A stretch of 64,000 bases of DNA from Leguminivora glycinivorella. Lineage: Eukaryota; Arthropoda; Insecta; Lepidoptera; Tortricidae. Under the pieces are notes generated by a model that saw only the letters and a list, made by a program, of their open reading frames with translations, had not been told where the DNA came from and did no database searches. Both the position numbers and the translations under genes were made by a program. The DNA is taken from assembly GCF_023078275.1 (NCBI RefSeq), contig NC_062994.1, forward strand, positions 13,029,545-13,093,544. The letters are read 5' to 3'. Of the stretch, positions 10,745 through 22,800 are shown one piece after another; position 1 is the stretch's first letter, and each line of letters opens with the position of its first letter.

Positions 10745-13669
10745 GTGCATGTAGGCACCTATTATCTAGTTTTTTCCCTAGTCACGCCTAAAACTAAATT
10801 ACTTAAATTAGCTCTTTACAACCCGGGCTCGTTGTCAACAGGACAAGATGATTTTTTGGTCGCAATGAACAGGTTTGACGCTGATATTGTGGCGATTTGT
10901 GAGACTTGGATCAGACAGGGACAAGAACAACGCGCGCCGCGTGTCCCCGGATACAAATTTATAAATGCTCCGCGACCCACATCGATGCGCGGTGGCCGCG
11001 GCGGTGGGGTAGGCTTCTATATCAAAACTACCGTGCGCGCGCGGCGTTCTACCCACCCTGCTGCAAATATAGAACAACTGTGGCTATCTGTTTCCCTTAA
11101 CGGTCAAAGTTACATAATAGGTACTGCTTATCGTCCAAACTGGGTCAACGTTGACATGTTTTTCGATGCCCTTACAGACTCTTTAACATACTTCTCTAAG
11201 CACGACCGTGTTGTTTTGATGGGTGACTTTAACATCAACGTGCTAGACACAGCAAACAGTAATACGTCTAAGTTTAAATGCTTTCTCAGCTCCCAAAGTT
11301 TAGAGCAAGTAGTAAAGGAACCTACTCACTTTTCTGTGGATAATGACACCCTTCTAGATGTTATCTGTACTAACGCGTCTGTTACCAATGTATGCGTCTC
11401 TAATATAACTGGTTCTCTCGGTCATGCCATGGTAACGATTACTTTGGCAATAAAACGACCCAAGGCACCGCCGAGAACTATCACTTATAGGCCAATTAAG
11501 GACATTGACTTGGCGAAGTTTGATAGGGATCTGCAGGCAATAGACTGGGAGCTGGTATTAAAAACCGATTCCGTAGATGCCATGGTGGAGACTTTCAATT
11601 TGTTACTGCTGACCTTATTTGACATACATGCTCCTAATAAATCAATTACAATCAGGCGTAACACCAATCTACCGTGGATCACTGATACTATCAAAATTAT
11701 GATAGAAAAGCGTAATGAGGCTCATATTGCATATCGTAAGTCTAAATCGGAAATCCACAAACATAGCTATTGTGAATTAAAAAAACTAGTTTCTCAAAGT
11801 ATATATTTTGAAAAACAAGCCTATTATAATCACCATATTAATTCAAATTGTCATAATTCAAAATCACTTTGGAAGAATCTTAAAAAAAATGTTTTAACAG
11901 ACTCTAATAAACGAGATTGTCTTCCTTGCCATTTCAACGATCCAAATTTGATCAACGATAGTTTTTTGAATGTTCCTGGTGATGATAAGGTTGATATAAA
12001 CACACAAATGTTCTTTGAAACTCGACGATTAGGTAGTACCTCGTTTAGCTTGAAGCCAGTCGATGAGAGTGATGTAGGTAAATATATACTCTCCATTACT
12101 ACCAATTCAGTTGGTGTAGATGCAATTAGTAGGGACATGGTTCTGCTCACCCTTCCACGGACGCTGCGAGTGATAACATCAATCATTAATCGATCTTTAC
12201 TGCATGGCCAGGTGCCAGCAATGTGGAAATCAGCTATGGTTACACCTTTACCTAAAGTGGACAATGCACGTGAGATCAAGGACCTCAGGCCCATAAGTAT
12301 TTTGCCTTTTCTCTCGAAGATTCTGGAAAAAGCTGTTTATGACCAATTATATAAATATGTAGAGGGTAGCAATATTTTGCCACAATTACAGTCAGGTTTT
12401 CGTAGGGGTATGGGAACTGTGACTGCCCTGATAGATGTTGTTGATAACATTATTTCGGAACAAGACTCTGGCAAAGGCACCTGTTTGGTGCTGTTGGACT
12501 TTTCTCGCGCGTTCGATTGCATAAATGTTAGCTTATTACTCTCAAAATTAAAATACTATGGCGTAGATTTAAAGTCTCTCTCGTGGTTCAGTAGTTACCT
12601 GGAAGGCCGCGCTCAGTCAGTCAAGATATGCAAAGAAGACGGCACTTTGTTAATATCTGATTCTAGACCGGTAAATCGTGGTGTCCCTCAAGGATCGATA
12701 CTTGGTCCTTTACTTTTCATTTTATATAGTGCTGATATAACTAACGTTATTAAGCATTGCAAATATCATTTATATGCGGATGACGTCCAATTATATTATT
12801 CAGCTCGTTGTAATGAATTTAGTAATGCTATTTTTAAAATTAACGAAGACCTCGTAAACATCTCCAATTGGGCTGAAAGAAACTGTCTGCTGTTGAACCC
12901 TCTTAAGACCAAGTACATGATTATGGGCACCAAAACACAAATTTTCCGTATTTTAAACTGTGATCTTCATTTAAAAATCAATGGTTCCTCACTCGAACGC
13001 GTAGAAGAGGCGAGAAACTTAGGTGTAGTGGTTGATAGCCAGTTGAGGTTCGAGAAACACGTAGGTGAATTGGTCAGGTCATGTTTCTTTCGCTTAAAAA
13101 TCCTGTACCAGATTCGCAATCTCTTAAATGAGAACGTTCGCATGATTTTGTGTGAATCGCTGGTTCTATCCAAATTAAATTACGGTGATATCGTCTATGG
13201 ACCACGCTTGCAACAAAAGACTCGCCGCTTGATACAGAGAGTACAAAATGCTTGTTATAGATTTATTTATTCAATACCTCCAAGAAGCCATATATCTCCG
13301 TATCTGAACAAATCGTCCATTCTCAATATGTCTTCTCGGAGACATCTCCATCTTGCATGTCTACTTTTTGGCGTTTTAAATAATAAATCACCGGAATATC
13401 TCTTTTCCAAAGTATCCACATCAACTTTTCATAACCGCCATGGTACTAGGTCAACTCGACGTTGCCTTTTGGAAATGTATCCACACAGAACAGTCGCATT
13501 TACTGGTTGTTTCCGATATCTCGCGACCAAATGCTGGAATGATATCCCTCCACCTGTAAGACAACTAAAAAGTAAGAAATCTTTCAAATTGCACTTTAAA
13601 AAGATATTACTGGAGAAACAAAAAACAGGGATACCATACGGATTTTTGGTCGCGGATTTTAGGATATAA
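10745..13669 (+). CDS. LINE endonuclease-reverse transcriptase, intact ORF
   Basis: 974 codons without interruption. Endonuclease: LALYNPGSLSTGQDDF at the start, CETWIRQG, GDFNIN near 160. The usual SDH motif reads SLGH near 222-225, so the aspartate is replaced while the His stays. Reverse transcriptase: LLDFSRAFD near 584, GVPQGSILGPLLFILY near 645, catalytic YADD near 676. The first conserved residues follow about 15 dispensable ones, so the true start may be the Met at 10865 or upstream. No ORF1 was found. The 3' UTR (13670-14160) ends in AATAAAG and a (TATC)n tail. Jockey/CR1 superfamily. Confidence 0.9.
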   Translation: MHVGTYYLVFSLVTPKTKLLKLALYNPGSLSTGQDDFLVAMNRFDADIVAICETWIRQGQEQRAPRVPGYKFINAPRPTSMRGGRGGGVGFYIKTTVRARRSTHPAANIEQLWLSVSLNGQSYIIGTAYRPNWVNVDMFFDALTDSLTYFSKHDRVVLMGDFNINVLDTANSNTSKFKCFLSSQSLEQVVKEPTHFSVDNDTLLDVICTNASVTNVCVSNITGSLGHAMVTITLAIKRPKAPPRTITYRPIKDIDLAKFDRDLQAIDWELVLKTDSVDAMVETFNLLLLTLFDIHAPNKSITIRRNTNLPWITDTIKIMIEKRNEAHIAYRKSKSEIHKHSYCELKKLVSQSIYFEKQAYYNHHINSNCHNSKSLWKNLKKNVLTDSNKRDCLPCHFNDPNLINDSFLNVPGDDKVDINTQMFFETRRLGSTSFSLKPVDESDVGKYILSITTNSVGVDAISRDMVLLTLPRTLRVITSIINRSLLHGQVPAMWKSAMVTPLPKVDNAREIKDLRPISILPFLSKILEKAVYDQLYKYVEGSNILPQLQSGFRRGMGTVTALIDVVDNIISEQDSGKGTCLVLLDFSRAFDCINVSLLLSKLKYYGVDLKSLSWFSSYLEGRAQSVKICKEDGTLLISDSRPVNRGVPQGSILGPLLFILYSADITNVIKHCKYHLYADDVQLYYSARCNEFSNAIFKINEDLVNISNWAERNCLLLNPLKTKYMIMGTKTQIFRILNCDLHLKINGSSLERVEEARNLGVVVDSQLRFEKHVGELVRSCFFRLKILYQIRNLLNENVRMILCESLVLSKLNYGDIVYGPRLQQKTRRLIQRVQNACYRFIYSIPPRSHISPYLNKSSILNMSSRRHLHLACLLFGVLNNKSPEYLFSKVSTSTFHNRHGTRSTRRCLLEMYPHRTVAFTGCFRYLATKCWNDIPPPVRQLKSKKSFKLHFKKILLEKQKTGIPYGFLVADFRI

Positions 13670-14181
13670 TTATTTTTACGGTACATTCTTAACGGCACGT
13701 TTGCGCACTTTATACCACTTTATAACACAAGTATTACTTACACATTTTCTATATTCTTGTTGATCATTAATTGTATATGTATGTATTATTTCCACTTTAA
13801 TTTGTATTTCATTTCACAGCAATGTATATAATTATATTTATAATCATAAATTGTTTTCTCACCTTACTTTAAAATTACCTTAACCTATTTCTTCATTTAT
13901 ACACATTTCTTTATTTATTTAACTGTAACGTGATCTGGGTGCCGGCAGAATATCAGTGCCTCACTCGAAAGGGTGAAGCGTATAGCTGAGTCGGAACCCT
14001 TTTGTTTTTGCTGCAATGCACACAGTGTTGGTAAGCATTTTTTTTAATGTTGTGTACGTAATTTTAAGTCAATTGTATGTTTTTTTTTTCTTCTTCTCTT
14101 TTTGTTGTTCTGTGTTGCATTTGTAATTGTGTGTTATTGCAGCATTCAAATAAAGCTTTTATCTATCTATCTATCTATCTA
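13670..14181 (+). mobile_element. 3' UTR and (TATC)n tail of the LINE
   Basis: Contains GCCGGCAGAATATCAGTGCC, which matches the minus-strand LINE remnant at 60944-61610, then CAAATAAAGC and (TATC)n at 14161-14180. Confidence 0.75.
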
Positions 14182-14546
14182 CCTACTTTCAGTCATCTTA
14201 GTTATCTAGTGGACCGTCTACCATTTTGAATATGCAGTTTGAGTGCAAACATGAAAATAAAACTGTCTATGGTATGGTTCTTTGAAGCCTGGCCACTAAG
14301 ACGAATCGAGCAGAGTTGAATCGAGTTCTCATACATTTGAATGCGATTCGACGCGTCGCCAATGAACGCAGCAGAAAACGAAGGAGTCTCGACTCTGCGA
14401 ATTGGTTTGTTAAGTTGGTAGCAATGTATTTACTGAACTTTAACAGCTATATCGTGCTACTGCTAAATGTTTTCAGGGTATAGACTAGATAGACTTGTCC
14501 TGACATATTTTATGTAGGGTTTTAAAGTTCTATGCACGACCTTGTA
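14182..14546. other. No gene seen
   Basis: Unassigned non-coding sequence between two transposons. Confidence 0.5.
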
Positions 14547-15473
14547 CACCGTGTCCAATAAGTTTGAATACAGCACAAATAGCCAATAAAACAAAATGAA
14601 CAAATAGTTACTACATTATTATTATATTTTATGAATGGCACTCTTATTTACTACATTCACAACAAATGTTTTGGAATAACTCCAGCATTAACTTGTTTAC
14701 CAGCCTCAAACGCTTCTCGAACGGATCACACGCGGCACGCACCGTTTTCTTCACATTTCATCCCAAATACTCTCGATAACCTTTTTGAAATGATCTAGGT
14801 TTATGATTTTATAAAAATTTAGTCTTCAAAGCATGTATGACCATACAAAATAGTCTAATACACCTAAAGCTGGAGGCCTGGGTGGCCACTCATGTTTCGG
14901 ATAAAAAACTGCCAAATTAGTCTGAAACTACGCTAGAATACCATTTGCCGAATGTGCTGGAGGTGCGTCTTGTTGGGACACATGATACTCATTCCCAAGC
15001 ATCCTTTTTAACTTTAAGGCATTTTTTTCTCCAAAACCTTGGTTTTAAAGAAAAAAACATTGATTTTAACGCTTTTATCTGTAAGTACTGAAGGTAGTTT
15101 ACCTCGCTTACATACTGCATCCCACACCTGGGCCGATGGTGAGCTCTGGAACCTAGGCACATTTTTCTAGTTGCCCGGAGCGTTATCTATCCTCGGAACC
15201 CATAATAGTTTATTTTGGACACGTGGCGTGTGTTTTATCACATACAGATTCTCCTTATAAAAAATAACTCGTCACCTGCGTGCCGAGCAAGTATTTTGTT
15301 GGCACTTTACCGCTTTGTTTTTCTTAGACACTTCGGAAATTTCATGTACTTTGTGCTTGTATTTTATTAAGAGGAATATACTCTTTAGTTTAAATAAGAA
15401 TTGGATGGCCTGTGATCCCTATATCTTTAGAACTGAGGTAAAATGTGAGTATTCGGACTTATTGGACACGGTG
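14547..15473 (-). pseudogene. Decayed Tc1/mariner-superfamily element
   Basis: Terminal inverted repeats CACCGTGTCCAATAAGT... and ...ACTTATTGGACACGGTG flanked by TA on both sides (927 bp). The minus strand still reads pieces of transposase C-terminus (LDYFVWSYML, INLDHFKKVIESIWDEM, DPFEKRLRLVNK) across stops and frameshifts. Confidence 0.8.
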
Positions 15474-15483
15474 TAACTCACGA

Positions 15484-15812
15484 ATAACAGTACGGGAGTA
15501 GAAAAAATTTAAAACACGACCGAAGGGAGTGTTTTAAATCGACACGTGTTACGAATTTTCTATTGTACGACGTTTTTCAGTACAAATGGCCCTCCGAAGT
15601 TTCGACCTGACAAGAATTGAACCACTTCTGGCACTTGTGCGTAAAAAAAAACACCATCTGTACTGAAATAGTACATTACGATATAAGTGCGTAAAAAAGG
15701 AAGTTCGAAAGGAGTGGCGATAAATTAAAACATGACCGAAGGGAGTGTTTTAAATCGACACGAGTTACGAATTTCCTTTTCGCACATGTATCGTACGACG
15801 TTTTTCAGTACA
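15484..15812 (-). repeat. Two minus-strand copies of the left-end dispersed repeat
   Basis: AAACACGACCGAAGGGAGTG occurs twice (about 15510 and 15727), and each copy ends in ACGACGTTTTTCAGTACA. The family is the same as at 1-157 and 58025-58255. Confidence 0.7.
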
Positions 15813-16084
15813 GCGTTGGCGCCGCGTCGCTCGAGTTGAGGCGCGTCTTACGTCTAGGTACAAAATGTACTGAGGAGACTTTTTTAAATTACACTCGGGC
15901 AGCGCGGCGCTAGCGTCCGTTCCGCGTATTACGACGTGCGTCGCCTGTATGTGGATCGCCCCTAACGTAAACTTTCCCATCTACAATATTAGTCAGCTAT
16001 CCGATATTCGTTTAACCCGTCACATTGAAATGCGCGCTAATCGCCGACAAGTTTACGATTAGACCCGATCTAGGATACCTTAGG
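15813..16084. other. No gene seen
   Basis: Unassigned sequence; CpG-rich patch at 15812-15960. Confidence 0.4.
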
Positions 16085-16312
16085 TCTAGAACTCTAGACC
16101 ACACATATAGGAAGGAAGGAGATAGGACTAGCAACGAATAAGTTGCAGCCAATCTCAAAACTTCCTTAAATTACTGGATATTTTGCCAAGTTTCTAATGG
16201 GTCGGCAACGCGCATATGACACCCCTTGAGTTGCAGGCGTCCATAGGTTACGGTGACCGCTTTCCATCAGGCGGGCCGTATACCTGTTTGCTACCGACGT
16301 GGTATAAAAAAA
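16085..16312 (+). mobile_element. LINE 3' end with poly(A)
   Basis: Contains GGGTCGGCAACGCGCAT, TTGCAGGCGTCCATAGG and CATCAGGCGGGCCGTAT then an A-run, a 3'-UTR signature I know from lepidopteran Jockey-like LINEs. Confidence 0.65.
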
Positions 16313-16403
16313 AACTGCGACGTCCGCCGGCGGCAGTGTTGTCACATCTACCTATTTATAGGTAGATCTACCTATTTTGCCTCCCGTCTACCTGTCTACC
16401 TAT

Positions 16404-16861
16404 GTGTCTGTGAACTTAGCATATCAAGTGTTAGCATCTCAAGTTTTTTTGAGAGTTCTAGTAGCATCCCTAATAGTTCTACAGTTCTAGGTAGTTATTT
16501 GAAATAGTTCTATTAATTTACGCGAAAAAAACGGAATTTAAAAATGAGATGCTAACTTCACATTTTGACACTCCAGCATCCCAGCCGTTATCCACTGCAC
16601 AGTCTTGAAATAACATTTAAATGAAAGATATTAACATTTCTAAACGATATATAATGAGTTCTAGTCAAAACTGTAAAAAAAAATTTTTTTTGTATGTATG
16701 GGGTATGGGGCAGTACAACCATCATACGATATTGCTAAGTTCTGAGCTCAACATCCCAGCCACTGCTGGTCGGATGCCCAGCATCTCAGGAGTTCTGGAT
16801 AGCCTACTCCCTAATGCATTACAATACACACAGTTTTGTCTTCTAGAACGAAATGAAGCAG
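16404..16861 (+). repeat. Unique terminal segment of the left arm
   Basis: Near-identical in inverted form at 28818-29283. Contains short ancestors of the repeat vocabulary (AGCATCTCAAG, AGTTCTAG, CCAGCATCCCAGCC). Confidence 0.85.
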
Positions 16862-19800
16862 AGTTCTAGAAGAATATGTGCGAAAATAGAATCAAAATTG
16901 TAGAATCGCTAAGTTAAAAAGCCTAGCATCCCAGCGAATGCAGGTAAAATACCCGGCATCTTAGCAGTTCTGTATAGTCAACACTCCAGTGCGTCAGAAG
17001 ACACACAGTTCTAACTTCTAGAACGAAAATTTGTAGAGTTCTGATTGACTATGTGCGTAAATAGAATCAAAATTGAAGACTCGCTAAGTTCAAAGCCTAG
17101 CATCCCAGCGAATGCAGGTTTAATACCCGGCATCTCAGCAGTTCTGTATAGCTAACACATCAGTGCATCAGAAAACACACAGTTCTATCTTCTAGAACGA
17201 AATTTAGTAGAGTTCTGATTGACTATGTGCGAAAATAGAATCAAAATTGACGACTCGCTAAGTTCAAAGCCTAGCATCCCAGCGAATGCAGGTAAAATAC
17301 CCGGCATCTCAGCAGTTCTGTATAAGCAACACTCCAGTGCATCAGAAAACATACAGTTCTATCTTCTAGAACGAAATTTAGTAGAGTTCTCAATGACTAT
17401 GTGCGAAAATAGAATCAAAATTGAAGAATCGCTAAGTTCAAAGCCTAGCATCCCAGCGAATGCAAGTTTAATACCCGGCATCTCAGCAGTTCTGTATAGC
17501 CAACACTCCAGTGCATCATAAAACATACAGTTCTATCTTCTAGAACGAAATTTGGTAGAGTTCTGATTGACTATGTTCGCAAATAGAATCAAAATTGAAG
17601 ACTCGCTAAGTTCAAAGCCTAGCATCCCAGCGAATGCAGGTTTAATACCCGGCATCTCAGCAGTTCTGTAAAGGCAACAGTCTAGTGCATCAGAATACAT
17701 ACAGTTCTATCTTCTAGAACGAAATTTGGTAGAGTTCTCAATGACTATGTGCGAAAATAGAATCAAAATTGAAGAATCGCTAAGTTCAAAGCCTAGCATC
17801 CCAGCGAATGCAAGTTTAATACCCGGCATCTCAGCAGTTCTGTATAGCCAACACTCCAGTGTATCATAAAACATACAGTTCTATCTTCTAGAACGAAATT
17901 TGGTAGAGTTCTGATTGACTATGTTCGCAAATAGAATCAAAATTGAAGACTCGCTAAGTTCAAAGCCTAGCATCCCAGCGAATACAGGTAAAATATCCGG
18001 CATCTCAGCAGTTCTGTATAGCCAACACTCTAGTGCATCAGAATACATACAGTTCTATCTTCTAGAACGAAATTTGGTAGAGTTCTCAATGACTATGTGC
18101 GACAATAGTATCAAAATTAAGGAATTGCTAAGTTCGAAGGCTAGCATCCCAGCCAATGCAAGTAAAATACCCGGCATCTCAGCAGTTCTGTATAGCCAAT
18201 ACTCTAGTGCATCAGAAAACAGACAGTTCTATCTTCTAGAACGAAATTTGGTAGAGTTCTGATTGACTATGTGCGAAAATAGAATCAAAATTGAAGACTC
18301 GCTAAGTTCAAAGCCTAGCATCCCAGCGAATGCAGGTAAAATACCCGGCATCTCAGCAGTTCTCTATAAGCAACACTCCAGTGCATCAGAAAACATACAG
18401 TTCTATCTTCTAGAATGAAATTTGGTAGAGTTCTCAATGACTATGTGCGACAATAGTATCAAAATTAAGGAATTGCTAAGTTCGAAGGCTAGCATCCCAG
18501 CCAATGCAGGTAAAATACCCGGCATCTCAGCAGATCTGTATAGCCAACACTCTAGTGCATCAGAAAACATACAGTTCTATCTTCTAGAACGAAATTTGGT
18601 AGAGTTCTGATAGACTATGTGCGCAAATAGAATCAAAATTGAAGACTCGCTAAGTTCAAAGCCTAGCATCCCAGCCAATGCAAGTAAAATACCCGGCATC
18701 TCAGCAGTTCTGTATAGCCAATACAGTTCTATCTTCTAGAACGAAATTTGGTAGAGTTCTGATTGACTATGTGCGAAAATAGAATCAAAATTGAAGACTC
18801 GCTAAGTTCAAAGCCTAGCATCCCAGCGAATGCAGGTAAAATACCCGGCATCTCAGCAGTTCTCTATAAGCAACACTCCAGTGCATCAGAAAACAGACAG
18901 TTCTATCTTCTAGAACGAAATTTGGTAGAGTTCTGATTGACTATGTGCGAAAATAGAATCAAAATTGAAGACTCGCTAAGTTCAAAGCCTAGCATCCCAG
19001 CGAATGCAGGTAAAACCCGGCATACTCAGCAGTTCTCTATAAGCAACACTCTCATCAGCAGTTCTATCTTCTATGAAATTTGCTCAACACTCAAAATTAA
19101 GGAATTGCTAGTGCATCAGAAAAAAATACCCGGCATCTCAGCAGTTCTATCTTCTAGAAAACATACAGAAATTTGGTAGAGTTCTCAATGACTATGTGCG
19201 ACAATAGTATCAAAATTAAGGAATTGCTAAGTTCGAAGGCTCATCCCAACTGCAGGTTACCCGGCATCTCAGCAGAATAGCCAACACTCTAGCATCAGAA
19301 AACATACAGTTCTATCTTCTAGAACGAAATTTGGTAGAGTTCTGATAGACTATGTGCGCAAATAGAATCAAAATTGAAGACTCGCTATGTTCAAAGCCTA
19401 GCATCCCAGCGAATGCAGGTTTAATACCCGGCATCTCAGCAGTTCTGTATAGCCAGTACTTCAGTGCATCAGAAAACACACAGTTCTATCTTCTAGAACG
19501 AAATTTAGTAGAGTTCTGATTGACTATGTGCGCAAATAGAATCAAAATTGAAGACTCGCTAAGTTCAAAGCCTAGCATCCCAGCCAATGCAAGTAAAATA
19601 CCCGGCATCTCAGCAGTTCTGTATAGCAAATACTCTAGTGCATCAGAAAACAGACAGTTCTATCTTCTAGAACGAAATTTGGTAGAGTTCTGATTGACTA
19701 TGTGCGTAAAGAGAATCAAAATTGAAGACTCGCTAAGTTCAAAGCCTAGCATCCCAGCGAATGCAGGTTTAATACCCGGCATCTCAGCAGTTCTGTATAA

Positions 19801-22800
19801 GCAACACTCCAGTGCATCAGAAAACATACAGTTCTATCTTCTAGAATGAAATTTGGTAGAGTTCTCAATGACTATGTGCGACAATAGTATCAAAATTAAG
19901 GAATTGCTAAGTTCGAAGGCTAGCATCCCAGCGAATGCAGGTAAAATACCCGGCATCTCAGCAGTTCTGTATAAACAACACTCCAGTGCATCAGAAAACA
20001 TACAGTTCTATCTTCTAGAACGAAATTTGGTAGAGTTCTCAATGACTATGTGCGACAATAGTATCAAAATTAAGGAATTGCTAAGTTCGAAGGCTAGCAT
20101 CCCAGCCAATGCAGGTAAAATATCCGGCATCTCAGCAGTTCTGTATAGCCAACACTCTAGTGCATCAGAAAACATACAGTCCTATCTTCTAGAACGAAAT
20201 TTGGTAGAGTTCTGATAGACTATGTGCGCAAATAGAATCAAAATTGAAGACTCGCTAAGTTCAAAGCCTAGCATCCCAGCGAATGCAGGTTTAATACCCG
20301 GCATCTCAGCGGTTCTGTATAGCCTGTACTTCAGTGCATCAGAAAACACACAGTTCTATCTTCTAGAACGAAATTTAGTAGAGTTCTGATTGACTATGTG
20401 CGCAAATAGAATCAAAATTGAAGACTCGCTAAGTTCAAAGCCTAGCATCCCAGCCAATGCAAGTAAAATACCCGGCATCTCAGCAGTTCTGTATAGCCAA
20501 TACTCTAGTGCATCAGAAAACAGACAGTTCTATCTTCTAGAACGAAATTTGGTAGAGTTCTGATTGACTATGTGCGAAAATAGAATCAAAATTGAAGACT
20601 CGCTAAGTTCAAAGCCTAGCATCCCAGCGAATGCAGGTTTAATACCCGGCATCTCAGCAGTTCTGTATAGCTAACACATCAGTGCATCAGAAAACACACA
20701 GTTCTATCTTCTAGAACGAAATTTAGTAGAGTTCTGATTGACTATGTGCGAAAATAGAATCAAAATTGACGACTCGCTAAGTTCAAAGCCTAGCATCCCA
20801 GCGAATGCAGGTAAAATACCCGGCATCTCAGCAGTTCTGTATAAGCAACACTCCAGTGCATCAGAAAACATACAGTTCTATCTTCTAGAACGAAATTTAG
20901 TAGAGTTCTCAATGACTATGTGCGAAAATAGAATCAAAATTGAAGAATCGCTAAGTTCAAAGCCTAGCATCCCAGCGAATGCAAGTTTAATACCCGGCAT
21001 CTCAGCAGTTCTGTATAGCCAACACTCCAGTGCATCATAAAACATACAGTTCTATCTTCTAGAACGAAATTTGGTAGAGTTCTGATTGACTATGTTCGCA
21101 AATAGAATCAAAATTGAAGACTCGCTAAGTTCAAAGCCTAGCATCCCAGCGAATGCAGGTTTAATACCCGGCATCTCAGCAGTTCTGTAAAGGCAACAGT
21201 CTAGTGCATCAGAATACATACAGTTCTATCTTCTAGAACGAAATTTGGTAGAGTTCTCAATGACTATGTGCGAAAATAGAATCAAAATTGAAGAATCGCT
21301 AAGTTCAAAGCCTAGCATCCCAGCGAATGCAAGTTTAATACCCGGCATCTCAGCAGTTCTGTATAAGCAACACTCCTAGTGCATCATCTCAGCAGTTCTG
21401 TATAAGCAACACTCCAGTACATACAGACTTCTATCAAAATTGAAGAATCGCTAAGTTCAAAGCGCATCCCAAATTTACCCGGCATCTCAGCAGTTCTGTA
21501 TAGCCAACACTCCAGTGCATCATAAAACATACAGTTCTACTATGTGCGAAAAAATAGAATCAAAATTGAAGAATCGCTAAGTTCAAAGCCTAGCATCCCA
21601 GCGAATGCAAGTTTAATACCCGGCATCTCAGCAGTTCTGTATAGCCAACACTCCAGTGTATCATAAAACATACAGTTCTATCTTCTAGAACGAAATTTGG
21701 TAGAGTTCTGATTGACTATGTTCGCAAATAGAATCAAAATTGAAGACTCGCTAAGTTCAAAGCCTAGCATCCCAGCGAATACAGGTAAAATATCCGGCAT
21801 CTCAGCAGTTCTGTATAGCCAACACTCTAGTGCATCAGAATACATACAGTTCTATCTTCTAGAACGAAATTTGGTAGAGTTCTCAATGACTATGTGCGAC
21901 AATAGTATCAAAATTAAGGAATTGCTAAGTTCGAAGGCTAGCATCCCAGCCAATGCAGGTAAAATACCCGGCATCTCAGCAGATCTGTATAGCCAACACT
22001 CTAGTGCATCAGAAAACATACAGTTCTATCTTCTAGAACGAAATTTGGTAGAGTTCTGATAGACTATGTGCGCAAATAGAATCAAAATTGAAGACTCGCT
22101 AAGTTCAAAGCCTAGCATCCCAGCAAATGCAGGTTTAATACCCGGCATCTCAGCAGTTCTGTATAGCCAGTACTTCAGTGCATCAGAAAACACACAGTTC
22201 TATCTTCTAGAACGAAATTTAGTAGAGTTCTGATTGACTATGTGCGCAAATAGAATCAAAATTGAAGACTCGCTAAGTTCAAAGCCTAGCATCCCAGCCA
22301 ATGCAAGTAAAATACCCGGCATCTCAGCAGTTCTGTATAGCAAATACTCTAGTGCATCAGAAAACAGACAGTTCTATCTTCTAGAACGAAATTTGGTAGA
22401 GTTCTGATTGACTATGTGCGTAAAGAGAATCAAAATTGAAGACTCGCTAAGTTCAAAGCCTAGCATCCCAGCGAATGCAGGTTTAATACCCGGCATCTCA
22501 GCAGTTCTGTATAAGCAACACTCCAGTGCATCAGAAAACATACAGTTCTATCTTCTAGAATGAAATTTGGTAGAGTTCTCAATGACTATGTGCGACAATA
22601 GTATCAAAATTAAGGAATTGCTAAGTTCGAAGGCTAGCATCCCAGCGAATGCAGGTAAAATACCCGGCATCTCAGCAGTTCTGTATAAACAACACTCCAG
22701 TGCATCAGAAAACATACAGTTCTATCTTCTAGAACGAAATTTGGTAGAGTTCTCAATGACTATGTGCGACAATAGTATCAAAATTAAGGAATTGCTAAGT

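Noticed and set aside
10423..10791. ORF1 of the LINE at 10745
   Set aside because: Hydrophobic low-complexity frame without coiled coil, zinc knuckle or RRM; likely chance in T-rich sequence.
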